A stretch of DNA of 64,000 bases from DASQPR01 sp963797675 (GTDB taxonomy: Bacteria > Actinomycetota > Actinomycetes > Mycobacteriales > Micromonosporaceae). The stretch spans positions 310,001 through 374,000 of the forward strand of contig CAWCQQ010000001.1 of the NCBI GenBank assembly GCA_963797675.1, read 5' to 3'. The notes under the pieces were generated by a model. That model was given only the letters and a program-made list of their open reading frames with translations. It was not told the DNA's origin and did not search any database. Positions 32,543-42,012 of this stretch are shown piece by piece. Position 1 is the stretch's first letter, and each line of letters begins with the position of its first letter. The position numbers were made by a program, and so were the translations under genes.

Positions 32543-33665
32543 GTGACAAACGTGAGCGAACGAGCCGACACCGAGCCATGGAACGCGGCCAACGGGCGTA
32601 CCACGCGTAAGCGCACCGTGACGTACGCCGAAGCGGGCGTGTCGATCCACGCCGGCGAGCAGGCGGTCGAGATGCTCAAGACGAAGGTGCACCGCACCTG
32701 GCGTCCGGAGGTCGTCGGCGACCTGGGCGGCTTCGCCGGGCTGTTCCGCCTCGACATGACGAAGTACAAGAAGCCGATCCTGGCGTCGTCCGCCGACGGC
32801 GTCGGTACGAAGCTGGTCATCGCGCAGCAGATGGACATCCACGACACGGTCGGCGTCGACCTGGTCGCGATGGTCGTCGACGACCTCGTCGCGTGCGGCG
32901 CCGAGCCGCTGTTCCTGCTCGACTACATCGCCTGCGGCGAGGTCATGCCGGAGAAGGTCGCCGAGATCGGCGCCGGCATCGCGGACGGCTGCCGGACCGC
33001 CGGCTGCGCGCTGCTCGGCGGCGAGACCGCCGAGCACCCGGGCATGATGGCCCCGCACGAGTACGACATCTCCGGCACCGGCGTCGGCGTCGTCGAAGAG
33101 GACGCGATGCTCGGCGCGCGACCGGGTCGAGCCCGGTGACGTCGTCATCGCGATGGGCTCGTCCGGCATGCACTCGAACGGGTACTCGCTGGTCCGGCAC
33201 GTGCTGCTCGGCGCCGGCCGGATGCGCCTCGACACGATCGTCGAGGAGCTCGGCCGGCAGAAGACGCTCGGCGAGGAGCTGCTCACGCCGACCCGGATCT
33301 ACGCCCGGGACTGCCTCGATCTGATGGCCGAGGCGGAGATCCGCGCGTACGCGCACGTCACCGGCGGTGGCATCCCCGGCAACCTGGTCCGGGTGCTGCC
33401 CGACCACGTCGACGCGATCGTGGACCGGTCCACCTGGCGCCCGCAGCCGATCTTCGAACTGATCCAGACCAAGGGCCGGATCGACGACACCGAGATGGAG
33501 TCGACGTTCAACATGGGCGTCGGCATGTTCGCGGTCGTCGCGCCGGACGACGCCGACCGGGCGCTCGCGTTCCTCGCCGCTCGCAAGGTCAACGCGTGGC
33601 AGGCCGGCGAGATCATCGCGGGCTCCGGCACGGTGCAGATGATGGGCTCGCATACCCGCGGGTAG
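32543..33665 (+). CDS. purM: phosphoribosylformylglycinamidine cyclo-ligase (one frameshift)
   Basis: A 373-residue AIR synthetase that closes FGAM to AIR with ATP. Motifs: YAEAGVSIHAGEQAVE, PILASSADGVGTKLVIA, DLVAMVVDDLVACGAEPLF, LLGGETAEHPGMM, MGSSGMHSNGYSLVR and HVTGGGIPGNLVRVLP. One extra C at about 33120 splits the frame. AAGGAG five bases upstream fixes the start at GTG 32543, rather than the upstream in-frame codon. A perfect hairpin terminator follows. Confidence 0.96.
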
Positions 33666-33690
33666 TTGCCGCGCTACAACGCTTGGAAAC

Positions 33691-33721
33691 ACACCGGCTC
33701 AGCCATAGGCTGAGCCGGTGT
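33691..33721. terminator. purM terminator hairpin
   Basis: A perfect 14-bp stem (33691-33704 with 33708-33721) with a 3-base loop, 25 bp after the purM stop. It would end the purF-purM transcript and separates it from the radical SAM locus. Confidence 0.8.
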
Positions 33722-33768
33722 CGCGAGACAGCGGTATGCGATGGCACGGCATGCGAGGGATCGCGACG

Positions 33769-34848
33769 ATGCCCTCCTACGTCATCATGCAGCCGACGAC
33801 ACTGTGCAATCTGGACTGTTCCTACTGCTACCTGCCGTTCCGAGCCGATGACCGGAGGATGCCGGTCGGCGTCGCCGAGGCGGTGGCCGCGACGGTCAAC
33901 GACTGGGCCGTCCTGGCACCCCGCTTCTCGGTGATCTGGCACGGCGGCGAGCCGCTCGCGGCCGGTCGGGAGCATCTGGCCGCGCTGATGGCGCCGTTCG
34001 TCGGCGTCGAGCACCACATCCAGACGAACGCCACGCTGATCGACGACGCCTGGTGCGACTTCTTCATCGATCACGACATCCGGGTCGGCGTCAGCATCGA
34101 CGGCACCGAGCGCAGACCGCGCAGCGCGTCGATCGGGCCGGCCGACCGGCGTACGACAAGATCATGAAGGGCATCGGGAAGCTGCGCGAGCGCGGCATCC
34201 CGTTCGCCGCGCTGTGTGTCGTCTCCGATCCGCGGCCCGGACGTGGCCGCCGAGCTGTACGCGTTCTTCCGCGATCTCGGCTGCCACTCGCTCGGCATCA
34301 ACATCGAGGAGCAGGAGGGCGTCAACGACCGTTCCAACGCGCACGATCCCGGCCGACGTCCGCGCGTTCTGGTCCGAGCTGACCGGCGCGTGGCGGGCCG
34401 ACCCGGTGATCGAGCTGCGCGAGATCGAGTGGGCGCTGCTGGTACGCCGGAGCCACGCTGGCCGGCACCGCGGACGAGCTTGCTGCCGCGCCGGATCGAT
34501 CCGATCCCGACGATCGGGTACGACGGCAGCGTCGTGCTGCTCTCGCCCGAGCTGGCCGGGTTCGCCGACGCGGCTACGGCGCCGTTCGCGACCGGCAACG
34601 TGATCGCGACCGGCCTGGCCGAGATCCTCGAACGTACCGCGGCCGAACCGACCGGCTGGATCGCCGAATACCTCGACGGCGTCGAGGCCTGCCGGGCCGC
34701 CTGCCCGTACTTCGGGTTCTGCGGCGGCGCCCACGCGGCGAACCGCTACTTCGAACTCGGCCGCTTCGACGGCACCGAGACGCATCACTGCCGCAACAGC
34801 AAGATCCGCCTACTGGAAGGAGTGCTGGACCATGCACGAGCAATCTGA
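33769..34848 (+). CDS. radical SAM/SPASM peptide maturase, probably cyclophane-forming (frameshifted)
   Basis: A 357-residue radical SAM protein after six single extra bases (two near 34113, then 34231, 34347, 34447 and 34489). The [4Fe-4S]-SAM site is CNLDCSYCY near residue 15. WHGGEPLAAGREHL and HIQTNATLIDDAWCDFF follow. The C-terminal SPASM-type cluster region CRAACPYFGFCGGAHAANRY ends with ETHHCR. This arrangement is shared by anaerobic sulfatase-maturase-like and cyclophane-forming RiPP maturases. ATG 33769 is chosen because an earlier GTG lies inside the purM terminator. The 3' end overlaps a small peptide gene by 17 bp, typical of a maturase-precursor pair. Confidence 0.85.
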
Positions 34849-35037
34849 CGACGCCGACCCGGTCACCGCACACGTCGAGGCGGCCGCGCCCGGCCTTCGC
34901 CGACCTGCTCGCGGAGGCGCAGGAGGTCTGGGCGGCGCGCGCGGCGCCGGTCCGGTGTGGTCGTGGCGCGGCCCGGCTGGCGTCCGTTCGAGGACGCGTT
35001 CCCGACGTTCTACCAGTTCACGAACCGGCCCCGATAA
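34832..35037 (+). CDS. candidate RiPP precursor peptide, aromatic-rich C-terminus (frameshifted)
   Basis: With two single extra bases removed (near 34892 and 34950) this encodes 67 residues. GGAAGGAG nine bases upstream fixes ATG 34832. The N-terminal ~45 residues are acidic and helical, including AFADLLAEAQEVWAA, as in a leader. The C-terminal ~20 residues, GWRPFEDAFPTFYQFTNRPR, hold one Trp, four Phe and one Tyr spaced as aromatic-x-x motifs (FED, FPT, FTN) of the kind crosslinked in three-residue cyclophanes. It overlaps the radical SAM gene, and its TAA overlaps the next start as TAATG. It may belong to the actinobacterial multicyclophane (AmcA-like) group; that assignment rests on pattern and context only. 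Confidence 0.65.
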
Positions 35038-35830
35038 TCGACCGACTTCCCCGGCTTCGAGCGCCGGATCGAAAGCCACGGTGGCGTGGCACGCGACGTC
35101 TACCAGGGCGGATCCGGACCGGCGGTGATCGTGATTCACGAGATCCCCGGGCTGCATCCCGGCGTTGTCGACTTCGCCCGCCGGGTGGTCGACGCCGGTT
35201 TCACGGCCGTCCTGCCGTCGCTGTTCGGGACGCCCGGACGGGAGGTCACCGGTGGCTACGCGGCCTCGAGCTTCCTGCGCGCCTGCGTCGCGACCGAGTT
35301 CCGGGTGTTCGCGCTCGGCAAGACGTCCCCGATCGTCGGCTGGCTGCGCGATGTGGCCGCACGCGCCCATGACGAGTGCGGCGGCCCGGGTGTCGGCGCG
35401 GTCGGGATGTGCTTCACCGGCGGATTCGCGCTCGGGATGGCGGTCGACGACCGGATGCTGGCACCGGTGCTGTCACAGCCCGGCATGCCGATTCCGCTCG
35501 GATCGCACCCGGAAGGCGTCGATCGGCCTCAGCCCGACCGACTTCGAGCGGGTCAAGGCCCGTACGGACGCGGGGCTGTGCGTGATGGGTCTGCGGTTTA
35601 CGAACGACAAGGGCTCGCCGGCAGAGCGGTTCCAGGCATTGCGCGATGCGCTTGGTGACGCGTTCATCGCGATCGAGATCGACTCGTCGCCCGGCAACCC
35701 GCACGGCAACAAGCCGAACGCCCATTCCGTGCTGACACTGGACCTGGTCGACGAGCCGGACCACCCGACCCGGCAGGCGCTCGACGACGTGATCGCGTTC
35801 CTGCAGAAACGGCTGCTGACGCCGGCCTGA
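35037..35830 (+). CDS. dienelactone hydrolase family protein (frameshifted, start codon interrupted)
   Basis: A 263-residue α/β-hydrolase after two extra bases. FPGFERRIESHGGVARDVY opens the protein, followed by VIVIHEIPGLHPGVVDFAR, the nucleophile elbow VGAVGMCFTGGFAL with a Cys nucleophile, and a C-terminal NAHSVLTLDLVDEPDHPTRQ carrying the likely catalytic His. The start codon is expected at 35037 overlapping the peptide stop, but the sequence reads ATCG: one extra C at 35039 interrupts ATG. A second extra base lies near 35520. Coupling to the peptide gene suggests a role with it, or simple co-transcription; the substrate is unknown. Confidence 0.83.
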
Positions 35831-35961
35831 CGCGTGGTAGCCGCGATCTGCGCATGGTTGATACCACGGGCGGACTGCGTCGACCTCGCGTTGGTTCCAG
35901 CAAAACGGCACGATGACGGCGCAACGCAGCTCGTTGCGGATCGAACACAAGGGGAAGACAG

Positions 35962-35999
35962 GCGATGAGCACCGGGCATGATGCCCGCGTGCTCATCGC
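35962..35999. terminator. long nested hairpin between convergent genes
   Basis: GCGATGAGCAC pairs with GTGCTCATCGC, and inside it CGGGCAT pairs with ATGCCCG around one base, with one bulged C: 18 paired positions in 38 bases. It lies between the convergent dienelactone hydrolase and DUF3073 genes and is probably a bidirectional terminator. There is no T-tract. Confidence 0.6.
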
Positions 36000-36057
36000 T
36001 GTGTCCGAACTGGAACTCGCTCAGTTGGGCTGTTCCGCCTCAACCAGGTCGTAAGAC

Positions 36058-36270
36058 CTAGCTGCGGCGTTGAGCCCAACGAGCGTCGTCCTCGTCGTCT
36101 TCGTCCTCGTCGTCTTCATCCGAGTCGAACTCGTCAAGGTCATCGAACTCGTCATTCGACGTACCGGTTCCAAGCTCGCGTTGCAACGCGGAAAGGTCGG
36201 TATTGGGAGTGTGGTATTTCAGCTCCCGTGCAACCTTTGTCTGCTTGGCCTTAGCACGGCCGCGCCCCAT
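36058..36270 (-). CDS. DUF3073 family protein
   Basis: 70 residues. The actinomycete DUF3073 start MGRGRAKAKQTKVARELKY is followed by TPNTDLSALQRELG and a very acidic Asp/Glu tract. Its neighbourhood with a Leu/Val dehydrogenase, bldC and purF/purM is the same as in Streptomyces. Cytosolic; function unknown, but the basic head and acidic tail suggest nucleic-acid or protein contacts. Confidence 0.92.
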   Translation of the reverse strand: MGRGRAKAKQTKVARELKYHTPNTDLSALQRELGTGTSNDEFDDLDEFDSDEDDEDEDDEDDARWAQRRS

Positions 36271-36486
36271 GGCTCGACCCCCTCGCACAGAATTACGGGG
36301 CAGCCCATTCCAGGCGGGCCCCGATGACGTCAGGCATCTCTCGTGGCTCATACGGTACATGTCGAGGGCCAGATCCGACACCTCGGCCCACCGTCATCCG
36401 GTCCTTACTGTGCGACTTGCCACACCTTCCGTGGCGTGAGATCACAGCTTGCCCGATATGTCCGGCGGGCCGAGGCATAAAAATCT

Positions 36487-37552
36487 TTACACCCGGATGG
36501 TACGAAGGCGGCCGACGTCCGCGATCCGGCGTTCCGCCATCCGATCGGCGGCCACCGAAGGCGGTACGCCTTCCGCCGCGGCCAGCTCCAGCAGCTGCTT
36601 GGTGGTGTCGAAAATCTTGGTGGCACGCAGCTTCGCGCGGTCGAAGTTGAAGCCTTCGATCTCGTCCGCGACCTGGATCACGCCGCCGGCGTTCACCACG
36701 TAGTCGGGCGCGTAGAGGATGCCGCGATCGGCCAGAACCTTGTCGATGCCGGGGTGGGCGAGCTGGTTGTTCGCCGCGCCGGCGACGATCTTCGCCCGCA
36801 GCGCCGGTACGGTCTGGTCGTTCAGGGCGACCGCCGAGCGCACATGGCGCGTAAACGTCGATGTCGGACGCGACCAGCGTGGCCGTGTCGGCCACCAGGT
36901 CCACCTGCGGGTACGTCGTCTTCGCCCAGTCCAGCGCCCGCTCCGACACGTCGGTGGCAACCACCGACGCACCGTCCTCGAGCAGGTGCGTGGTCAGGTA
37001 ACGGCCGACCTTGCCCAGACCGGCGATGCCGACCGTGCGGCCCGCGAGCGACGGGGTGCCGTAGAGATGCTCGGCTGCCGCGCGCATGCCCTGGAAGACG
37101 CCCCAGGCGGTCAGGATCGAGCTGTCACCCGCGCCGCCGTGTTCCACGCTCCGCCCGGTCACGAACTCGGTCTCGCGCGCGATGATGTCCATGTCCTGGA
37201 CGTACGTGCCGACGTCGCAGGCGGTGTAGTAGCGGCCGTGCAGCGACTGGACCATCCGCCCGTACGCGCGGAGGAGCGGCTCGGTCTTGGCCTTCTCCGG
37301 GTCGCCCCAGATGACGGCCTTGCCGCCGCCCAGATCCAGCCCGGCGAGTGCGTTCTTGTACGCCATGCCCCGCGACAGCTCGAGCACGTCATGAAGCGCG
37401 TCTTCCTCGGACGCGTACGGGTAGAACCGCGTGCCGCCGAGCGCCGGTCCGAGCGCGGTCGAGTAGATCCCGATGATCGCGCGGAGGCCGGACTGCTTGT
37501 CCTGGCAGAAGACGACCTGCTCATGGCCGGTATCGCTGGTGAAAACACCCAT
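36487..37552 (-). CDS. leucine/valine dehydrogenase, Glu/Leu/Phe/Val family (one frameshift)
   Basis: 354 residues. NAD-dependent oxidative deamination of branched-chain amino acids. Catalytic-lysine region LGGGKAVIWGDPEKAKTE, YYTACDVGTYVQDMDII, and the Rossmann motif VGIAGLGKVGRYL are clear; the C-terminal half continues with VAGAANNQLAHPGIDKVLA and YAPDYVVNAGGVIQVADE. A single extra base near 36843 splits the frame. It is divergent from the conserved protein at 37702. Synteny matches Streptomyces vdh beside bldC. Confidence 0.94.
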
Positions 37553-37701
37553 CGAAACTCCTGATCTGCGTGCGACCCCTCGTGGGAGTACGCGACTTGA
37601 TGTGGTCGATCCGACGGGGGTGTTGCCGGATCCCTTGTGAGCCTAGTAGGAACCCGGACGTAGTGAAATGAACGCCGTCATGGGCGCAATGGTGGTTATC
37701 C

Positions 37702-38568
37702 ATGCGGGTGGCGTGGCACGATCCGTTCGTGCCCTCCAACTTCGCCGCGTATCTGCGCGTGTACGAACCGCTCACCGCGTTCGACCGGGAACGGCAGGTC
37801 TACTGGCGCCGGTACGTCAAAGAAGGCCGCGCGATCGCGCCGCTCGAAGGCCCCGGCCGGCAGCGTACGGCCGTGCTGGAGGCGCTCGGCGCCGGTTGGA
37901 CGCGCCTGCCCGATCTGCCCGAGGACGCGTACGTCCTGGAGACCGACGAGACGCTCCTGGTCTGCCCATGGAATCTGCGCTTCCGGGTCGCCGAGGCGGC
38001 GCTGACGGCCCGGGACGGCGTACCACCGATCCTTGCCGACGCGTTCGTCCCGCCGATCCTGGCCGGGATCGCCAAAACTGTGGTGGACGACTGGCACAGC
38101 GGCTCGCAGGTGCTGGAGCGCGGCATGCCGCGGGTCCACGAGCAGATCGCGACGTGGGGCATCCCGCTGCGCTGGTTCGTGTTCATCGACCTGTCCGAAC
38201 GCGAGCTGATCCTGGAGCCCGGTCGACGGATCCTCCGCTATCGGACCGAGATCTCCAAGGCGCGCCGGCGCGCCCATCGCGCCCACTCAGTGCTGCGCAA
38301 GACGCTCGGCAAAGTGGCGGTCACCGACGCGGTCGAGGAGAGCGCGCGATGGCTCGAGGAGTTCCATCCGCGATCGATCGTCGAATTGGACTATGGCGGA
38401 CTTGTCGGATTGCTCCCAGATGAGACCTTAAGGGCCGATGATTCACCAGGACTCGTTGCGGCCGGTTTGGCGGCTCTGTCCCGTGGCGAGAATGATGCCG
38501 CTTCTGCGACATATGAGCAGATTGTGGAGAGATGGCGCTTGATCCAATTACTCGAACGAAGTAACTAG
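37702..38568 (+). CDS. conserved actinomycete protein of unknown function (bldC neighbour)
   Basis: 288 residues, intact. Highly conserved-looking segments: FAAYLRVYEPLTAFDRERQ, VKEGRAIAPLEGPGRQRTA, LLVCPWNLRFRVAEAALTA, PRVHEQIATWGIPLRWFVF, YRTEISKARRRAHRAHSVL and FHPRSIVELDYGGLVGLLP. A similar protein lies between the valine dehydrogenase gene and bldC in Streptomyces. No membrane segment or known catalytic motif is seen; the Arg-rich central helix could bind nucleic acid. ATG 37702 starts the conserved region. Confidence 0.8.
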   Translation: MRVAWHDPFVPSNFAAYLRVYEPLTAFDRERQVYWRRYVKEGRAIAPLEGPGRQRTAVLEALGAGWTRLPDLPEDAYVLETDETLLVCPWNLRFRVAEAALTARDGVPPILADAFVPPILAGIAKTVVDDWHSGSQVLERGMPRVHEQIATWGIPLRWFVFIDLSERELILEPGRRILRYRTEISKARRRAHRAHSVLRKTLGKVAVTDAVEESARWLEEFHPRSIVELDYGGLVGLLPDETLRADDSPGLVAAGLAALSRGENDAASATYEQIVERWRLIQLLERSN

Positions 38569-38622
38569 AGTCGAACACTCTTCGTGTTGAATCAAATGCG
38601 AAGCGTGACGATCGGCCCAAAT

Positions 38623-38641
38623 AAGACATGATGTGTCTTAA
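38623..38641. promoter_or_regulatory. inverted repeat upstream of bldC
   Basis: TAAGACA and TGTCTTA form a perfect 7-bp inverted repeat with a 5-base spacer in the relatively AT-rich 228-bp region before bldC. The form fits a dimeric regulator site; the factor is unknown. The rest of this intergenic region shows no other clear element apart from the bldC ribosome site. Confidence 0.4.
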
Positions 38642-38796
38642 GGAATCCTGATAAATCGGTCATTCATCATCCTTCCGTCTATGTACCTTCATCCGTTTGG
38701 ACCATGTCGGACATCGCGGACTAGCCGGACTATGGAAACGCGCTGGCCGGAGGGACCCCGGCCTTCGTTTTTAGGCTTATATGGAGGAGTGACCGA

Positions 38797-39006
38797 ATGG
38801 CATCGCGTACGCACGAGCCAGAGCCCTTGTTGACCCCGGCCGAGGTGGCGTCGATGTTCCGCGTCGACCCGAAGACGGTTACTCGTTGGGCGAAGGCGGG
38901 CAAGCTGAGCGCTATCCGCACGCTCGGTGGCCACCGCCGCTACCGTGAATCGGAAGTTCGCGCGCTTCTGCAGGGACAGATCCCGCAGCAGCGTCAGGGC
39001 GACTAA
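38797..39006 (+). CDS. bldC: BldC, MerR-type DNA-binding developmental regulator
   Basis: 69 residues, nearly the same length as Streptomyces BldC. A winged helix-turn-helix of the MerR/AlpA type: PLLTPAEVASMFRVDPKTV, TRWAKAGKLSAIRTLGGHRR and YRESEVRALL. BldC binds DNA as head-to-tail oligomers and controls the timing of differentiation in Streptomyces. GGAGG eleven bases before ATG 38797 marks the start. A strong terminator follows 19 bp after the stop. Confidence 0.95.
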   Translation: MASRTHEPEPLLTPAEVASMFRVDPKTVTRWAKAGKLSAIRTLGGHRRYRESEVRALLQGQIPQQRQGD

Positions 39007-39025
39007 ATTCGCACGAAGATCGTAG

Positions 39026-39063
39026 AAAAAGGGGTACGAGCAGAGATGCTCGTACCCCTTTTT
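39026..39063. terminator. bldC / LAL regulator bidirectional Rho-independent terminator
   Basis: A perfect 17-bp stem (39026-39042 with 39047-39063) with a GAGA loop, A-run on the left and T-run on the right. It is a classical intrinsic terminator usable from both strands. The stop codon of the minus-strand LuxR-family gene lies at its edge. Confidence 0.92.
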
Positions 39064-41824
39064 ATGTCCTGATATGCCCGACCACGTCGGTGCGCGACGT
39101 GACACCCAGCTTGTGCAGAATGCTCGACACGTGCACCGCGGCGGTCTTCGGTGAGATGTAGAGCCGCTGGGCCAGCTCGGCATTGGTCAGGCCGTCCGCG
39201 ATCAGCAGCGCCACCTCCCGCTCGCGCGGTGTGAGCTGCGGGGCGCCGGCCGGCTGACCGATCGGTGCCATCCCGACCCGGAGCCGCAGCGCCTCGACCT
39301 CGGCCACTCGCCAGCCACTCCACCGCGCCAGCAGGTCACTCGCCGTCCGGATGTGCGCCTGGGCCTCGCCGTCGCGCCCCTGGCCCAGCAGGCACCGTGC
39401 GGTGCCTACGAACGCCGTAGCGCGTACGGCCGGCGGCAGCACACCCGAGTCGGCCACGGATGAGTAGCCGGTGATCGCTTCGGCGGTCCGACCGGCGGCC
39501 TCGTCCAATTGAGCTTCGACGATCGTCCGCCACGGCTCCCACGTCGCCGGAGGCAGCAGCGCCTCGGCGAGGATCGCGATCCGATCCCGCGGGAGACCGG
39601 CGAACAGCGCGGCGGACACCAGGTCATGAGCCATATCGGGACCGTGCCAGCCCTGGGCCGCGCGCGACGACAGGACGACATCGAGCAGGGAGTCGGCACC
39701 GGCCGTGTCCCGACGTCGGCAGGCCAGATGAAATGCCAGGCCGGGCGCGCTCATCGGGGCTACGCCGGGCAACGCCTCGATCGCGGAAATGATGTCCGCT
39801 ACCGCGTCCAGCCGGTTGGCCTCGAGATAGAGCCCGGCCAGGAAGACCGCGTGGTAATCGGCCCGACGGCCGCTGCGGAGATATCCGCGATCACGCAGCC
39901 GACCCTCCTCCAGCGCGCTGATCGCGGCGTCGAGATCGCCCTCGTGCATCGCGAGGCGCGCCCGGCCTTGAAAGTAGGCCGCGACGGCGGTCGACTCGTG
40001 TCCCGCGCGCTCGGCGTCGATGCGCATCCGTTCGAGCTGCTCGGCGTGCTCGGTCAGCAGGTCCGGCGGCTGCGATTGGATTAGGTTGTTGAGCGCCCGC
40101 GCGGCCAGCAGCCAGTCGCCGCGCTTCTCCGCCTCGTCCACGAGGCCCGCGAGGATCTCGCGTCCGGCGCGGTAGGTCGAGGCATGCTCGGTCAGTGAGG
40201 CACCCTTCTCGACGAGTGCCGAGAGGCGGATCTCCGGCAGATTGAATTGGTCGGTGAGCGCGAGCGCCCGGTCCGCCCACACGACCGCCTTCGGAAAGTC
40301 ATCCTGCAGCATTGCGGACTGTGCCACGGCGGTCATCGCCCGTGCCTGGTCGGCGCCGGGCGGAAGCTCCGCGACCAGCGCTTCGATGTCGTCGGTCAGC
40401 CGAGCCATCTCATCCTCGTCGCCGGCATCCCAGGTCAGGCGGACGAGGACGTACAACGCCACCGAGCGGCTCGTCGGATCGGTCGAGCAGGCCAACCAGT
40501 GACGGGCATGCGCGATCGCGTCGTCTATCAGACCCGCGAGCCAGGCCGCACGAGCGGCATAGCCCAGGAGTTCGGTGTCGTCCGAGGACTCCTCCAACCC
40601 CATCTCGGCAAGCTGCAAGGCCTGGTACGGCGACCCGATGTCCAGGTAGAGCGCGGCACCGCGGCGGGCCGCGGCGACCATGTCGGCATAGCGGCCGGCG
40701 CCCTTGGCGTGGTGCGCGACCAGGGCCGGATCGGCGCTGCCGGCCAGCAAAGCGTCGAGCGCGGCCTCATGCAGCCGTCGCTTCTGGCGTCCAAGAAGGT
40801 GTGCGGTGAGTGTCTCCCGTACGAGTGCGTGCCGGAACGTGAATTCATCGTTGTCGGACTCGACCAGCAGGCCCTTGTCGACCAGCTCGCGCAGCGCCGG
40901 GATCAGAGCGTTCTCGTCCGTCCCGGTCACCGTGGCGAGGAGGTCGAACGGCACGCGATGCCCGAGCATGGCAGCCGCTTCCACGATCCGCCGCGGCTCG
41001 GTGTCCAGGCCGTCGATCTGGCGCTGCAGCGCCTCGGCGATACTCCAGGGCAGCGGCTGGTCGCACAGTTCGGTCAGGTCGACCGCACCGGTCGTACCGG
41101 CGACCGCCGACCGCAGCAGCTCTTCCAGGAAGAACGGGTTTCCGCCGGTGCGCTGGTGCAGATCGGTCGCGGCCCGGTACGGCACCGGCCGCCCGGTCAC
41201 GTTCGCGAGCAGCGACGCGGTCTCGGCCGGCGTCAGCCGGTCCAGCCGCAGGTGGGTAACCTCGTGCCGCCGATCCATCCGGGCCAGCAGCGCGGAGACC
41301 GGGTGCCGGCGAGTGACTTCTTCCGGCCGGTACGTGCCGATCAACAGGCGCCGCCCGGGTACGTCGGCGATGCGCTCGAACAGCGCGGCGCTCTCCGAGT
41401 CGGCCCAGTGCAGGTCCTCGAACACGATCAGCGCGGGCCGGTCACCGGTCAGCTCGGCGATCAGGTGCAGGCCCGTGTGTAGCCGTTCGACCGGGCTGCG
41501 CGCTGCGTCGGTTAGCTCCTCGATGGCGGCCGGATCGACGGAGGCGTGCCCGGCGAGCGCGTCGAGCAGCAGCTCGTACGGGCGGGCCAGCGATCCGGGC
41601 TCGGCGTGCCCGACGAAGACCAGCGTTCCTTCCGGCACTGCGGCGATCAATTCGGCAACCAATCGGGTCTTACCGATGCCGGGCTCGCCGCCGATGATCG
41701 CTACCTGCGACCGGGACGCCGCCCCGGACCGCGGGCGGGGCGCCGTCACAAGCTGCACCAGCCGGCGCAGCTCGTGATCGCGCCCGACCATCACCGAGCT
41801 GATCCCGCCGCGTGTCGATCGCAC
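39062..41824 (-). CDS. LAL-family (large ATP-binding LuxR) transcriptional regulator
   Basis: 920 residues, uninterrupted. An N-terminal AAA/STAND ATPase domain has Walker A GGEPGIGKTRLV near residue 45 and Walker B LIVFEDLHWADSES near residue 130, with RTGGNPFFLEELL further on. A long TPR-like helical middle follows, and a C-terminal LuxR helix-turn-helix: LTPREREVALLIADGLTNAE, then ISPKTAAVHVSSILHKLGV. Such regulators sense ligands and activate nearby catabolic or secondary-metabolite genes; the target is unknown. It overlaps by 34 bp the small gene upstream, suggesting coupling. Confidence 0.93.
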   Translation of the reverse strand: MRSTRGGISSVMVGRDHELRRLVQLVTAPRPRSGAASRSQVAIIGGEPGIGKTRLVAELIAAVPEGTLVFVGHAEPGSLARPYELLLDALAGHASVDPAAIEELTDAARSPVERLHTGLHLIAELTGDRPALIVFEDLHWADSESAALFERIADVPGRRLLIGTYRPEEVTRRHPVSALLARMDRRHEVTHLRLDRLTPAETASLLANVTGRPVPYRAATDLHQRTGGNPFFLEELLRSAVAGTTGAVDLTELCDQPLPWSIAEALQRQIDGLDTEPRRIVEAAAMLGHRVPFDLLATVTGTDENALIPALRELVDKGLLVESDNDEFTFRHALVRETLTAHLLGRQKRRLHEAALDALLAGSADPALVAHHAKGAGRYADMVAAARRGAALYLDIGSPYQALQLAEMGLEESSDDTELLGYAARAAWLAGLIDDAIAHARHWLACSTDPTSRSVALYVLVRLTWDAGDEDEMARLTDDIEALVAELPPGADQARAMTAVAQSAMLQDDFPKAVVWADRALALTDQFNLPEIRLSALVEKGASLTEHASTYRAGREILAGLVDEAEKRGDWLLAARALNNLIQSQPPDLLTEHAEQLERMRIDAERAGHESTAVAAYFQGRARLAMHEGDLDAAISALEEGRLRDRGYLRSGRRADYHAVFLAGLYLEANRLDAVADIISAIEALPGVAPMSAPGLAFHLACRRRDTAGADSLLDVVLSSRAAQGWHGPDMAHDLVSAALFAGLPRDRIAILAEALLPPATWEPWRTIVEAQLDEAAGRTAEAITGYSSVADSGVLPPAVRATAFVGTARCLLGQGRDGEAQAHIRTASDLLARWSGWRVAEVEALRLRVGMAPIGQPAGAPQLTPREREVALLIADGLTNAELAQRLYISPKTAAVHVSSILHKLGVTSRTDVVGHIRT

Positions 41825-42012
41825 GTCGCAAGGGTACCGGTGAGCGCGGTGGGCAGCGGCCGCTGAACGGTCTGGGGAGCTGCCGCCGCGGCCTTTGACG
41901 CCCGGCGGGACGCCCGTGCCGACTTGAGGATCCGGCGCCTCTCGGCGTCCTCCAGCAGATCCTTCTGATGTGCCTTGACGTGCTCGAGCATGAAATACGG
42001 GTGGAGCATCAT
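41791..42012 (-). CDS. small basic protein upstream of LAL regulator
   Basis: 73 residues starting MMLHPYFMLEHVKAHQ with a GGAAGGA ribosome site upstream. Helical and charged (LLEDAERRRILKSARASRRA), then an Ala/Pro-rich end. Short actinomycete proteins with an N-terminal LHPY..LEHVKAHQ.DLLE-like helix are common next to other genes. The 3' end overlaps the LAL start by 34 bp. No function is assigned. Confidence 0.6.
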   Translation of the reverse strand: MMLHPYFMLEHVKAHQKDLLEDAERRRILKSARASRRASKAAAAAPQTVQRPLPTALTGTLATCDRHAAGSAR

